Positions 53,220-62,568 of a stretch of 64,000 nt of DNA are shown one piece after another; the first letter of the stretch is position 1, and each line of letters opens with the position of its first letter. The DNA comes from an uncultured bacterium. Its GTDB lineage: Bacteria > Bacteroidota > Bacteroidia > Chitinophagales > Chitinophagaceae. A program made the translations under genes and the position numbers. Below the pieces are notes generated by a model. It searched no databases. It was not told the origin of the DNA and saw nothing but the letters and a program-made list of their open reading frames with translations. Where the stretch lies: NCBI GenBank assembly GCA_903920455.1, contig CAIXLY010000003.1, positions 1 to 64,000 on the forward strand, read 5' to 3'.

Positions 53220-54404
53220 ATGAATTACCGTAAGTTTCAAGCTGATAAGATCTTCAATGGGCATGAGTTCCTCGACCCGAGCCATGTGCTGGTTACCAAC
53301 GAATCTGGCAAGATCGTTGAAATTGTTGCTGCCATGGATGCTGGCGAAGAGGTTGAGAGACTGAAAGGCATACTTACACCAGGCTTAATCAATGCACATT
53401 GCCACTTAGAACTGAGTCACCTCAAGGATGTCATCCCTCCTCATACTGGATTAATTCCCTTCCTGCTTGATGTTGTTGGAAAACGAGATTTCCCAATGGA
53501 AATCATTTTGGACAAGATTGAGAAAGCGGAACAGGAAATGTATGCAGGAGGAATTGTTGCAGTAGGCGATATTGGAAATACCGCAAATACACTCAACACA
53601 AAACTGAAAAGCAAGATCAGCTGGAATAATTTTGTTGAAGTACTTAGCTTCAGCGATGAGATGTCTGCTGCCAGAATGCTTGAGTACAGCAATGTATTGA
53701 ATCAGTTCGATGAATCGGCGATGAGTACGGGTTTAGAAAAAGGCAAGTTCAAATCAGCATTAGTCCCCCATGCCCCCTATACCATCAGCAACAATACATT
53801 CAAAAAAATCAATGAATTAACTGCTGGGGCTGTCATTTCCATGCACAACCAAGAGAATCCGGCAGAGGATGAACTTTACAGAAGCGGAACGGGAGACTAT
53901 CTTTCATTTTTGAAAATATTTGGATTTGATAAAAGTCCATTCCCGATCACAGGATTATCAGCTCTTCGATCATGCCTTCCACACTTCAACAAGGGACAAA
54001 GGATGTTGTTGGTTCATAACACATTCATACCTGAAGAAGACATCAGCTTTGCAATCAATTATGCGAAAGAACATCTTGCTGGTGTCCATTTTTGTATTTG
54101 TGCAAATGCAAATCTCTATATTGAAGATAAGATGCCTCCGATTGAAATGCTCATGCAGCATGGTGCAGACCTCGTGCTCGGAACCGATAGCTATAGCAGC
54201 AACTGGCAACTCAGCATTGCTGCTGAAATTCGAACCATAAGAAAAAGACTCCCTGAAATACCAATGCAAACAATCTTGCAATGGGCAACAATAAATGGTG
54301 CGAAAGCACTCGACAGGGCAGATGAATTGGGGAGTTTTGAAAAAGGAAAAATACCAGGATTGGTATTGCTTGACCAGGAACTCAATGCAAAAAGAATTCT
54401 TTAA
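53220..54404 (+). CDS. Amidohydrolase family protein, possible aminodeoxyfutalosine deaminase-like
   Basis: The 394-residue enzyme belongs to the metal-dependent amidohydrolases of the TrzN/Atz and adenosine-deaminase-like group: [15 protein letters not shown] with the first two metal His, [27 protein letters not shown] (third His block), and [11 protein letters not shown] with the metal Asp. The HCHLELSHL form and the size resemble the aminodeoxyfutalosine deaminases of the futalosine route to menaquinone, but other deaminases share them, and no mqn genes lie nearby. Its stop directly abuts the convergent recO stop. Confidence 0.85.
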   Translation: MNYRKFQADKIFNGHEFLDPSHVLVTNESGKIVEIVAAMDAGEEVERLKGILTPGLINAHCHLELSHLKDVIPPHTGLIPFLLDVVGKRDFPMEIILDKIEKAEQEMYAGGIVAVGDIGNTANTLNTKLKSKISWNNFVEVLSFSDEMSAARMLEYSNVLNQFDESAMSTGLEKGKFKSALVPHAPYTISNNTFKKINELTAGAVISMHNQENPAEDELYRSGTGDYLSFLKIFGFDKSPFPITGLSALRSCLPHFNKGQRMLLVHNTFIPEEDISFAINYAKEHLAGVHFCICANANLYIEDKMPPIEMLMQHGADLVLGTDSYSSNWQLSIAAEIRTIRKRLPEIPMQTILQWATINGAKALDRADELGSFEKGKIPGLVLLDQELNAKRIL

Positions 54405-55145
54405 TTAATCCTCCAACAAGGTCCTGATCACAGGTAGCGATCGCAATGGTCCAAAGGGATTAATATGCAAACTATAATAATCAATGCAGGCATCAAGCAA
54501 TTCACTTCGAACCTGACGATTTAACCTCACTTGATCCAGCTCTTCAATTTGCATCACCCGGAGTAACTGAGCAACATGCCCACTATAGGGCTGGGCAAGA
54601 ACCATTTGGTGCATGGGAACTGCGGAAACGAATTGTCCCTCCCTGAGGTCCAGAATACACATCTCATCAGAATAATTGTCCATCATCCTGAATCCAAAAA
54701 AATGCGAAAGGTGCAACATGAAAAACAGTGGAATATTTGCCGTTTGGTAAGGGGTTGCGTCATCCAATCCTTTCATGACATCCTCAATAAAGTAAAATAG
54801 CTCTGGTTGTGGATCAGGCTGCTTGAGTGCTTTTTGCAATACCTCTATTAAAAAAAGCATCACTGAGTTTTTCGTCACATTCCCAAACAAAGAGGAATAA
54901 TGAATGTACTGCTTACATTCTTTTATACGCTGCAGGGTATTTTTTTGATTTTGATAAACAACCATATCAAGCATATTGCCGACCTGCATTTGTGATGAAG
55001 AAAATCCTGAAGATCTTTTTGATGTTCTTACGCCATTGACAATATATTGCTGGAGACCAAACAATTCAGTGAATATGGAAAGAATCAAGGAAGTTTCTCC
55101 ATAGTTGACTGAACGAATAATGATCCCTTTGGTGTTGTGAAGCAA
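54405..55145 (-). CDS. recO: DNA repair protein RecO
   Basis: RecO loads RecA onto SSB-coated DNA with RecR in gap repair. The 246 residues begin with the OB-fold block TKGIIIRSVNYGETSLILSI and contain the helical middle with LLIEVLQKAL-type residues (FLIEVLQKALKQPDPQPELF). I see no CxxC zinc pairs, which many RecO proteins have. It follows the porZ gene by 10 bases on the same strand, so the two share a transcript. Confidence 0.93.
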   Translation of the reverse strand: MLHNTKGIIIRSVNYGETSLILSIFTELFGLQQYIVNGVRTSKRSSGFSSSQMQVGNMLDMVVYQNQKNTLQRIKECKQYIHYSSLFGNVTKNSVMLFLIEVLQKALKQPDPQPELFYFIEDVMKGLDDATPYQTANIPLFFMLHLSHFFGFRMMDNYSDEMCILDLREGQFVSAVPMHQMVLAQPYSGHVAQLLRVMQIEELDQVRLNRQVRSELLDACIDYYSLHINPFGPLRSLPVIRTLLED

Positions 55146-55155
55146 TAGATTGGGT

Positions 55156-57444
55156 TTACTTTATAAAAAATATTTTTGCTGCTACTCGCTGCGTGTTGAA
55201 CTCATCTGAAATATACACCAGATAGACTCCACTGCTTACCCGTTCTCCCTTATAATTTTTGCCATTCCATATCGCCTGCCCTCCTACTGACCTGGTCTGA
55301 TGAACCAGCCTGCCATCGAGTTCAGTAATTCTAACCCATGCATTCGCAGGAAGATCACGAATAGCGATGGTTCCGGTAAATCCTGGTGGGACAGGATTTG
55401 GGAAAACCATGGGCTTGGCTTTTTCGGTGACTGGCTCAGTTGCTGTGCTTCGATATGAACAGATTCCATTTTCAGTAAAGAAGAATACTTCTCCAGTTTT
55501 TTTATGGACAACAATAGAATGCACGATATTGCTGAGCAACGGACTATTTAGTTCATTAAAAACGGCTAGCGTCTTTTGCCCATCAATACTTAGAAGCCAG
55601 ACTCCGTTATTTGTTGCAATCCATTTTTGATCAGCGCCGTCCACCTCGATATCATTCACAGACTCATTTGCAAAAAGGGGGGCAGCAAAATTTCCCTGTT
55701 GCACAATAGGAATAGTAGCTTCACAGATGGCTGAGTTAAAAATATCTTCACCACATTGAATAATACCTATCCCCTTATCTGTTCCCACCCATACAAAGCC
55801 GTTTCGATCAGCAGCAATAGACAATACCTTGGAGGAAGGCAGATTGCCATTCCCAGAACCAACCCTAAAAAATCTCCAACGATCGTCGTTGGGTTGCTCT
55901 ATGGTTCGGTTATCATCCAAACAAAAAACACCATTATTTCGTGGAGACAAGATCCATTTTCGGTTAAGATCATCTACAACAATTGATGAAACTGCGTTTT
56001 CATTATGTTCAAAAGGAATGGTAAACGTATTCCATTTCCCTTCTTTAGTTTTTGCCAATATATTTCTTGCAGCACCATAGTTTGAAACCCACAAAGTCAT
56101 TTCCTGGTCGATAACTAGCCCACTCACCCGATATGAACTAGGATCAGACAATGCTGGGGAGATGGGCGACTGTTGCTTATTCACGATAACTTGTCCACCT
56201 TTTTTTATCTCTACCAATCCCCCACCAAATGATGCGGCAAAGATTGATTCGGAGGAGGGGTCTACAGCCAATGATATAATATCACTAATGCTATCTAATA
56301 TGGAATATCTGTCAGCATCATAATTATTCCAAACATTGCCATCAAAATTATAGATGCCATCAGAGTTGTTGGTTGGCCTCCAATCATCATCTACACCTCC
56401 TGCTGCTGCCAAAATATGATCATTGAAATATAGGCCATCTCCAACAGCAACTCCATGCGGGGCATTGGGAACTACTCGCTCATCATTATTTCCATTTACC
56501 CTAAGCAACCCGTTGATGCTGTCACCCACCCAGAACTGACCATCAAAATTCAAACAGGCAGATGGATGTGCCATTGAGGGTGTTTGAATTAGTACTGGAG
56601 TGGGGTTATCAATATTTAATTGAAGAATGCTGCCAACACCTTGAGCAGAACGACAAACATACAATGAGTTACCAGCAATAGATATTCCGCTAATGGGAAG
56701 CTGCGAGGCATGAAGCAGGCCCCACACATTATTTTGGCGCATAAAAAGAGAGTCGCTCTTTTTAATCACGAGCCTATTCTCCCAAACGTATACACCCGAG
56801 CATTCACCTTCAGGGGAAACTGAAACGGGCTCAGTAGACCAAGATCTAAAGTCATGCAATTGATCAGATTTGAAAAAAGCTTTTTTTAACCCCTCTGCAG
56901 TAGCAGCGTAAAGTGAATCGCCAAGCTGAGCTAGGCCACTCACCTTAAGGGCATTCCCGTTGGTGCCTAGACGATAGGTATCGCGTATTTCATTTCTAGT
57001 GGCATTGATTACAATGATGCCGAGTCCGGACGACAAATAAATATTATTATCAATCCAAAGAATATTGAAAATCGTCTTGTCATCTTGCGTAGGACTTAGC
57101 AACAGATCTGGAATATTGATGGTTTTATCGCCATCAACAAGATCAATATTTGAATTTTTGTAGACAAGAATTTTCTTGGATGATGATGGATCCAGCGCCA
57201 TGAGTTTGAGCCTCACCTCAGACAATCCTTTTGAACGGGTCATCTGGTTAAACTCTCTCTTGGCGGGATCAAAAGTAAAATATCCGAATTCTGTAGGCGC
57301 TAACAACAATTGGTTATCAATGGCTAGGCCGATAAGATTTCTCATGGGAAGATGATCCCTCCACTGGCCGATGGGAGGAATAGATTGCGCCAAAGAAAGC
57401 TTTATAAATAGACAATAAAAACATACAAGCGCAATTCTAGACAT
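55156..57444 (-). CDS. porZ: Type IX secretion protein PorZ-like, beta-propeller with C-terminal sorting-type domain
   Basis: PorZ is a surface protein of the type IX secretion machinery, needed for processing and lipid attachment of cargo. The 762 residues have a signal peptide (cleavage near SLAQS), the N-terminal motif IGQWRDHLPMRNLIGLAID, many propeller-type repeats (GNGNLPSSKVLSIAADRNGFVWVGTDKG, as NGFVWVGTDKGIGII; QKWIATNNGVWLL), and a C-terminal immunoglobulin-like sorting domain (VFPNPVPPGFTGTI, VSSGVYLVYI). Length is close to the P. gingivalis protein. It shows that the organism probably has T9SS, although no other por or gld gene lies in the window. Confidence 0.85.
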   Translation of the reverse strand: MSRIALVCFYCLFIKLSLAQSIPPIGQWRDHLPMRNLIGLAIDNQLLLAPTEFGYFTFDPAKREFNQMTRSKGLSEVRLKLMALDPSSSKKILVYKNSNIDLVDGDKTINIPDLLLSPTQDDKTIFNILWIDNNIYLSSGLGIIVINATRNEIRDTYRLGTNGNALKVSGLAQLGDSLYAATAEGLKKAFFKSDQLHDFRSWSTEPVSVSPEGECSGVYVWENRLVIKKSDSLFMRQNNVWGLLHASQLPISGISIAGNSLYVCRSAQGVGSILQLNIDNPTPVLIQTPSMAHPSACLNFDGQFWVGDSINGLLRVNGNNDERVVPNAPHGVAVGDGLYFNDHILAAAGGVDDDWRPTNNSDGIYNFDGNVWNNYDADRYSILDSISDIISLAVDPSSESIFAASFGGGLVEIKKGGQVIVNKQQSPISPALSDPSSYRVSGLVIDQEMTLWVSNYGAARNILAKTKEGKWNTFTIPFEHNENAVSSIVVDDLNRKWILSPRNNGVFCLDDNRTIEQPNDDRWRFFRVGSGNGNLPSSKVLSIAADRNGFVWVGTDKGIGIIQCGEDIFNSAICEATIPIVQQGNFAAPLFANESVNDIEVDGADQKWIATNNGVWLLSIDGQKTLAVFNELNSPLLSNIVHSIVVHKKTGEVFFFTENGICSYRSTATEPVTEKAKPMVFPNPVPPGFTGTIAIRDLPANAWVRITELDGRLVHQTRSVGGQAIWNGKNYKGERVSSGVYLVYISDEFNTQRVAAKIFFIK

Positions 57445-57538
57445 GGTATAAAATTAACGAATTAGCAGATGCCCGCGGGGCTGAAGAAAAAGATTCGATT
57501 TCAGCAACAGAAAATCCTTTCCTTTGTAAAAAAAAGCT

Positions 57539-59884
57539 ATGTGGCAAGCCCTCGGAAAAGCCATTTTGAAGTTCAGAATAGCATTGGCTGTGGCACTTAT
57601 TGCCTTCACCGCATTTGCTGGATATCAAGCAAGTAAGGTTCAGCTCAGTTATGAATTTTCCAGGGCAATCCCTACAGATCATCCAAAATACAAAGCTTAC
57701 CTGGACTTCAAAGAGAAATTCGGAGAAGATGGGAATCTCCTAACTGTTGGTTTCATTACAAAAGATTTTTTCACAGTAGCCCAGTTTAATGCGCTTACTG
57801 AATTCCAGAAAAAACTTAAAACTATTGTTGGCGTAGAGGACATCATCAGCGTCAATGGGTCCGTACAATTAAAGAAAAACGAAAGCGATCTAAAATTAGA
57901 TGCTGTCAAGATTTTCCCAAACAACATCTCCAGCCAACACGAACTTGACAGCCTTAAGCAAATTTTTTACTCCTTGCCGTTCTATCGGGGCTTACTTTAC
58001 AACTCAGAGACAAATGCATTTTTAATTGGACTGAGAATAAATAGGGAGATCCTCGGCTCGAAAGCCAGAGAAAAAACAATCGCCTTAATTGAAAAAGAAG
58101 CAGACGCATTTTCGGCAAGTACACGATTAGAGCTTCACCTCAGCGGTTTGCCACTGATTAGGACCAACGTAGCAAAAAGAATTGCTAGTGAGATGCAATG
58201 GTTTCTATTGGGATCTTTATTGCTGTCTGCGCTTATCTTGTATATATTTTTTCGATCGGCAAGTACCACACTACTCTCCTTATCTGTTGTTGTTATTGGC
58301 GTGATTTCGAGTTTGGCAAGCATTCACCTGCTTGGCTACAAAATAACCTTACTGACCGCGCTTATCCCGCCCCTCGTCGTAGTAATAGGAATACCCAACT
58401 GCATTTATTTCCTCAACAAGTACCATAGTGCCTACATTCAAACAGGCGACAAAAGAAGGGCAATTGTGGAGATGATTAGTAAGATGGGGATAGTCACGCT
58501 CTTCTGCAATATCAGCGCAGCACTTGGTTTCGCAGTGTTTGCACTTACCAAGAGTGTAATCTTGAAAGAGTTCGGAATGGTTGCAGGAATTAACATCATG
58601 GGATTATTTTTCATCTCTCTTGTGCTGATTCCCATATCACTCTCTTTTATGTCTTCCCCAAAACCTAAGCACACTAAGTATCTTGAAAACAAGTGGTTGC
58701 TGGTATTACTTACCAATATAGAAAAGTGGGTGTTCTCAAATAAAAAATTCGTCTACCTTATAACTGCAGCGGCTTTATTATTTTCTCTGGCTGGAATCAT
58801 GAAGCTAAAAAATCAGGCTTTCATAGTGGATGATCTCCCACAAAAAGATAAGATATATACCGACCTGAAATTTTTTGAATCAAACTTCAAGGGAATCATG
58901 CCACTGGAAATACTGGTGGATACCAAACGCAAAAATGGCATCGCGGGCGCTAGGGCATTATCGGTTTTTGAGAAAATAGATGCCTACAGCAGTTACATAG
59001 CATCACAGCCAGAGCTGGCGAGACCACTGTCACTTGCCGAGGGGATGAAATTTGCCCGCCAGGGATTTTATGATGGTGACAGCAATAACTATTCAATCCC
59101 CAATGCATTTGACGGAGCATTTCTAGCTGATTATTTGAAAGCCGGTAAGGGAGATAGCAGTTCACAAAGTTCACTTCAACAATTGATGGCTGCTTTTATT
59201 GATAGCAACAAACAAGTTACACGCATCAGCATCAATATGGCGGATATTGGAAGCCTGAAGATGCCCATGCTCATTGACAGTCTTCAACTGCACGCAGCAG
59301 ACTATTTTGACACCAGTAAAGTAAAAGTAACACTTACCGGTTCAAGCATTACATTTCTGGAAGGAAGCAGGTTTATTATCAAAGGACTCAAAGAAAGTAT
59401 CATGTGGGCTTTTTTATTCATCACCATTTGCATGCTCTATTTATTCAGATCATTTCGCATATTGGTTTGTTCCCTGATACCCAACCTCATTCCTTTGGTA
59501 ATGACCGCCGGATTAATGGGATGGCTTGGTGTTGCAATAAAACCTTCAACCGTATTGGTATTTAGTGTGGCGCTGGGTATTGCAATAGATATAACCATTA
59601 GATTTCTTGTAAACTATAAACAGGAACTGCCAAATTTTAGTGGCGATGTGCACAGTACAGTAATTCAAACCATTAGAGAAACTGGAATATCCATCATCTA
59701 TACTTCATTGGTGCTGATTGCGGGATTTATCATATTTGTATTTAGCGGATTTGGCAGCACACAAGCCCTGGGATGGTTAACCTCCTTTACCTTATTGATT
59801 GCAACACTGACGAACCTGGTTCTTCTTCCAGTACTCCTTCTGCTGATGTCAAAAAAAAGAGTAGAGACTAATATCCAATCATAA
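57539..59884 (+). CDS. RND/MMPL superfamily exporter
   Basis: The 781-residue membrane protein has the two-fold RND layout: helix 1, a large periplasmic loop, five to six helices (about 220-400), a second loop, and a last bundle (about 620-770) with RFLVNYKQELP and ALGIAIDITIRFL. The MMPL/patched subgroup moves lipids, sterols or hopanoids without an outer-membrane partner. No adaptor (HlyD) or TolC gene is nearby, in line with this subgroup. It is divergent from porZ. Confidence 0.9.
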   Translation: MWQALGKAILKFRIALAVALIAFTAFAGYQASKVQLSYEFSRAIPTDHPKYKAYLDFKEKFGEDGNLLTVGFITKDFFTVAQFNALTEFQKKLKTIVGVEDIISVNGSVQLKKNESDLKLDAVKIFPNNISSQHELDSLKQIFYSLPFYRGLLYNSETNAFLIGLRINREILGSKAREKTIALIEKEADAFSASTRLELHLSGLPLIRTNVAKRIASEMQWFLLGSLLLSALILYIFFRSASTTLLSLSVVVIGVISSLASIHLLGYKITLLTALIPPLVVVIGIPNCIYFLNKYHSAYIQTGDKRRAIVEMISKMGIVTLFCNISAALGFAVFALTKSVILKEFGMVAGINIMGLFFISLVLIPISLSFMSSPKPKHTKYLENKWLLVLLTNIEKWVFSNKKFVYLITAAALLFSLAGIMKLKNQAFIVDDLPQKDKIYTDLKFFESNFKGIMPLEILVDTKRKNGIAGARALSVFEKIDAYSSYIASQPELARPLSLAEGMKFARQGFYDGDSNNYSIPNAFDGAFLADYLKAGKGDSSSQSSLQQLMAAFIDSNKQVTRISINMADIGSLKMPMLIDSLQLHAADYFDTSKVKVTLTGSSITFLEGSRFIIKGLKESIMWAFLFITICMLYLFRSFRILVCSLIPNLIPLVMTAGLMGWLGVAIKPSTVLVFSVALGIAIDITIRFLVNYKQELPNFSGDVHSTVIQTIRETGISIIYTSLVLIAGFIIFVFSGFGSTQALGWLTSFTLLIATLTNLVLLPVLLLLMSKKRVETNIQS

Positions 59885-59903
59885 GTAATCACTTTAAAAA
59901 TAT

Positions 59904-59931
59904 AAAAAGGGCGAATCTAATGATTCGCCCT
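59904..59931 (-). terminator. Intrinsic terminator behind the TlpA-like gene
   Basis: A perfect 10-bp stem (59908-59917 with 59922-59931, arm AGGGCGAATC) with loop TAAT is followed on the minus strand by TTTTTATA. It ends the alaS-gatB-tlpA transcript and may also catch the convergent RND transcript. Confidence 0.92.
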
Positions 59932-59957
59932 CTTGGTATAACAAAGTTTAATCTTGT

Positions 59958-61085
59958 CTATTTAAGAATTTCAGCAAGTTTCTGGTGTAGCTCATTGCCC
60001 CTCAGGTCTTTTGCAATAACAATACCTTTAGGATCCAACAAAACATTAAAAGGAATCCCTTCGATGTTATAAAGAGGCACTACTTCGCTTTTCCAATATT
60101 TCAAGTCGCTAACATGCTTCCAATCCAATCGATCATCTTCTATAGCCCTTATCCAAGAGGCCTTGTCCTTATCAAGTGAAACACCAAGAATAGTAAAATT
60201 CTTATCCTTGAATTTCTCAAATGCTGACAATACATTTGGATTTTCCATTCTGCAAGGCTTACACCAACTTGCCCAGAAATCAACCAGCACATACTTGCCT
60301 CTAAGAGATTTCAACGATACGTTTTTTCCTTCTGTATCAGCAAGTGTAAAATCAGGTGCTTCACTTCCAACAAGTTCTGCCGGCTGTGCATCGGCAGATC
60401 CAGTTGCAAATTGCTGAGCAAGCTTAGCAATTTTTGGAGATGAAGAAAATCTTTTGGCAAGCTTATCAACTGTAGCTTTGATTTGATCCGGACTAATCAC
60501 ATTTTTTGCAAGTTCAACAGCGTACATGGATACAGCAGGTGTTTTTGAAGTATCTGCATACGCAAGCAAATACTCCCCTGTCTTTGCAAGACTTGCGCGA
60601 AAGTTGTTTTCGGCAAATACACGCGTGCTATCCATTTGCTCACCCATCCCCAAAATACCACTGCGCAAGGTTTCTATCTCCTGAAGTTTTTTGTTGAAGC
60701 CATTTAGAAGCAACTTAAAGGAATTTGTACCAGATGAGTTTGTCGTATAATCTGCAGGAAGTGACCAATCAGCATCAATCTTGATTTCCCGTTGGTCCGG
60801 TATCATTAGAAAGTAAACCTGATCTTTTTCAAATCTAATCATATAGACAACCTGAGGGTCAACACTTGCACCTTTCAATGAGAAGATCGCCTTTCCCTTA
60901 TCAATCACTGCAGTATCGAGGGTTACTGGAGCAGACCCATCAAGTTCTATCAGGTCTAAATAAACCGACTGCTTTTCTGTGTTGTTGACTAGATTAATTT
61001 GCAAGTCTACTGTTTGTTCTTTTTCCTTGCAGGAATTAAGCGCCAACAGAAAAAGAGCAGCAGACACAATGAATAAATTTTTCAT
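59958..61085 (-). CDS. TlpA-like thioredoxin lipoprotein with DUF4369-type N-terminal domain
   Basis: The 375-residue protein starts with a lipoprotein signal (LALNSC), then a beta-rich DUF4369-like domain (about 25-120), a helical linker, and a C-terminal thioredoxin fold with active site FWASWCKPCRMENP and cis-Pro in IEGIPFNVLLD. It should reduce disulfides in the periplasm or at the membrane, for example in cytochrome c or outer-membrane protein maturation. It lies six bases behind gatB. Confidence 0.92.
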   Translation of the reverse strand: MKNLFIVSAALFLLALNSCKEKEQTVDLQINLVNNTEKQSVYLDLIELDGSAPVTLDTAVIDKGKAIFSLKGASVDPQVVYMIRFEKDQVYFLMIPDQREIKIDADWSLPADYTTNSSGTNSFKLLLNGFNKKLQEIETLRSGILGMGEQMDSTRVFAENNFRASLAKTGEYLLAYADTSKTPAVSMYAVELAKNVISPDQIKATVDKLAKRFSSSPKIAKLAQQFATGSADAQPAELVGSEAPDFTLADTEGKNVSLKSLRGKYVLVDFWASWCKPCRMENPNVLSAFEKFKDKNFTILGVSLDKDKASWIRAIEDDRLDWKHVSDLKYWKSEVVPLYNIEGIPFNVLLDPKGIVIAKDLRGNELHQKLAEILK

Positions 61086-61091
61086 ATGTTA

Positions 61092-62546
61092 TTATTGATT
61101 TAGAAAGTTATTGAGAACCTCGGTAGTTATTTTAGGATCTGCCTTACCCTTGGAAATCTTTTTCACTTCGCCGACAAATAATCCAATCAATCCTTTCTTG
61201 CCTTTCTTGTATTCATCAACCTTATCCGGCATGGATTCCAAAACATGAGTCACCCATGCAATCACTTCATCCTGACCAGCATCTTGAATTAAATTAAGAT
61301 CCTGTGCAACTTGCAATGGTGATGCTTCTCCATTTTCCAGTAGAACTGGAAGAATATGCTGTACGGCTGCAGAGAACGCAATCTTTCCATTTACAACAAG
61401 GGTCAGCAACTGATCCCAATTTTCTTTGGTGATGGAAACAGATTCCCAGCCAGCATCTTTTGCATTGAGGCAAGACCGAATAGGCCCTATAAGAAAATTT
61501 GCCAACTGCTTTTTATGTGCAGTAGAAGAAGCCAGTTCATCAAATAAATCGCTAAGCGTTTTATCTTCAGTTAGCTGTTGTGCATCATATGCAGTGAGTC
61601 CGAACTGCTCTATATAAGTGGCCACTCTTTCGGCTGGCATGGCAGGCAATGACAGCTTAACCTGTTGGATGAATTCATCGGTAAAGTCAAATGGAGCAAG
61701 ATCTGGCTCAGGAAAATACCGATAGTCTTCTGCATCTTCCTTTGTTCGAATGGAAAAAGTGCTCCCTTTATCCGCATCATAGCCCCTTGTTTCTTGAATG
61801 ACAACTCCTCCCGTTTCCAAGATACCAGAAAGCCGTTTAACTTCAATTTCAATGGCGTGGCCAAGATGTTTAATGGAATTGAGATTTTTAACTTCCACTC
61901 TTGTTCCTAGTTTTTTTGCGCCATGCAAGCGTACAGAAATATTGGCATCACACCTTAAACTACCTTCTTCCATATTTCCATCACAAATGCCAATCCAACG
62001 CACCAGCTTTCTCACCTGGGTTAGGTAAGCTGTAGCTTCTTCTGCGCTATGCAGAACGGGCTCCGTAACAATCTCAATCAGTGGAACTCCTGCCCTATTA
62101 TAATCCAGATAGGTAACTGCATCACTTTGATCGTGTATACTTTTTCCAGCATCCTCTTCAAGATGAATACGTGTAAGTTCAATATTTCGCTCACCCATTG
62201 AAGTGGTGATTTGAACATCACCTCCGCTACAAATTGGTGTAGTATGCTGTGATATTTGATAGCCCTTAGGCAAATCAGGATAGAAATAATTTTTTCTTGC
62301 AAAATAATTATGCTTTGCAATTGTAGAATTACAAACCAGTCCCATTTTGATCGCATAATCTATTGCCTTTCTATTCATTCTTGGCAAGGTGCCTGGGTGT
62401 CCGAGTGTAATTGGACTTACATGCGTATTGGGTGATGCCCCGAAGGATGCGGCATCACCAGCAAACAACTTACTCTTTGTCTGAAGTTGTGCATGGACCT
62501 CAAGGCCTATAATAGTTTCATATTTTGCTGAGAGATCAACAGACAT
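61092..62546 (-). CDS. gatB: Aspartyl/glutamyl-tRNA amidotransferase subunit B
   Basis: GatB, with GatA and GatC, turns misacylated Glu-tRNA(Gln) or Asp-tRNA(Asn) into the amide form. I start at the ATG at 62546 (MSVDLSAKYETIIGLEVHAQ), 484 residues; the frame is open 14 codons more but would run into alaS. Blocks seen: DLPKGYQISQHTTPIC, YLDYNRAGVPLIEIVTEP, GSLRCDANISVRLHG, TRGYDADKGSTFSIRTKEDA and the helical YqeY-like tail. gatA and gatC are not in the window. Confidence 0.96.
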   Translation of the reverse strand: MSVDLSAKYETIIGLEVHAQLQTKSKLFAGDAASFGASPNTHVSPITLGHPGTLPRMNRKAIDYAIKMGLVCNSTIAKHNYFARKNYFYPDLPKGYQISQHTTPICSGGDVQITTSMGERNIELTRIHLEEDAGKSIHDQSDAVTYLDYNRAGVPLIEIVTEPVLHSAEEATAYLTQVRKLVRWIGICDGNMEEGSLRCDANISVRLHGAKKLGTRVEVKNLNSIKHLGHAIEIEVKRLSGILETGGVVIQETRGYDADKGSTFSIRTKEDAEDYRYFPEPDLAPFDFTDEFIQQVKLSLPAMPAERVATYIEQFGLTAYDAQQLTEDKTLSDLFDELASSTAHKKQLANFLIGPIRSCLNAKDAGWESVSITKENWDQLLTLVVNGKIAFSAAVQHILPVLLENGEASPLQVAQDLNLIQDAGQDEVIAWVTHVLESMPDKVDEYKKGKKGLIGLFVGEVKKISKGKADPKITTEVLNNFLNQ

Positions 62547-62568
62547 CCTGTTTATGGTTTCGTATAAA

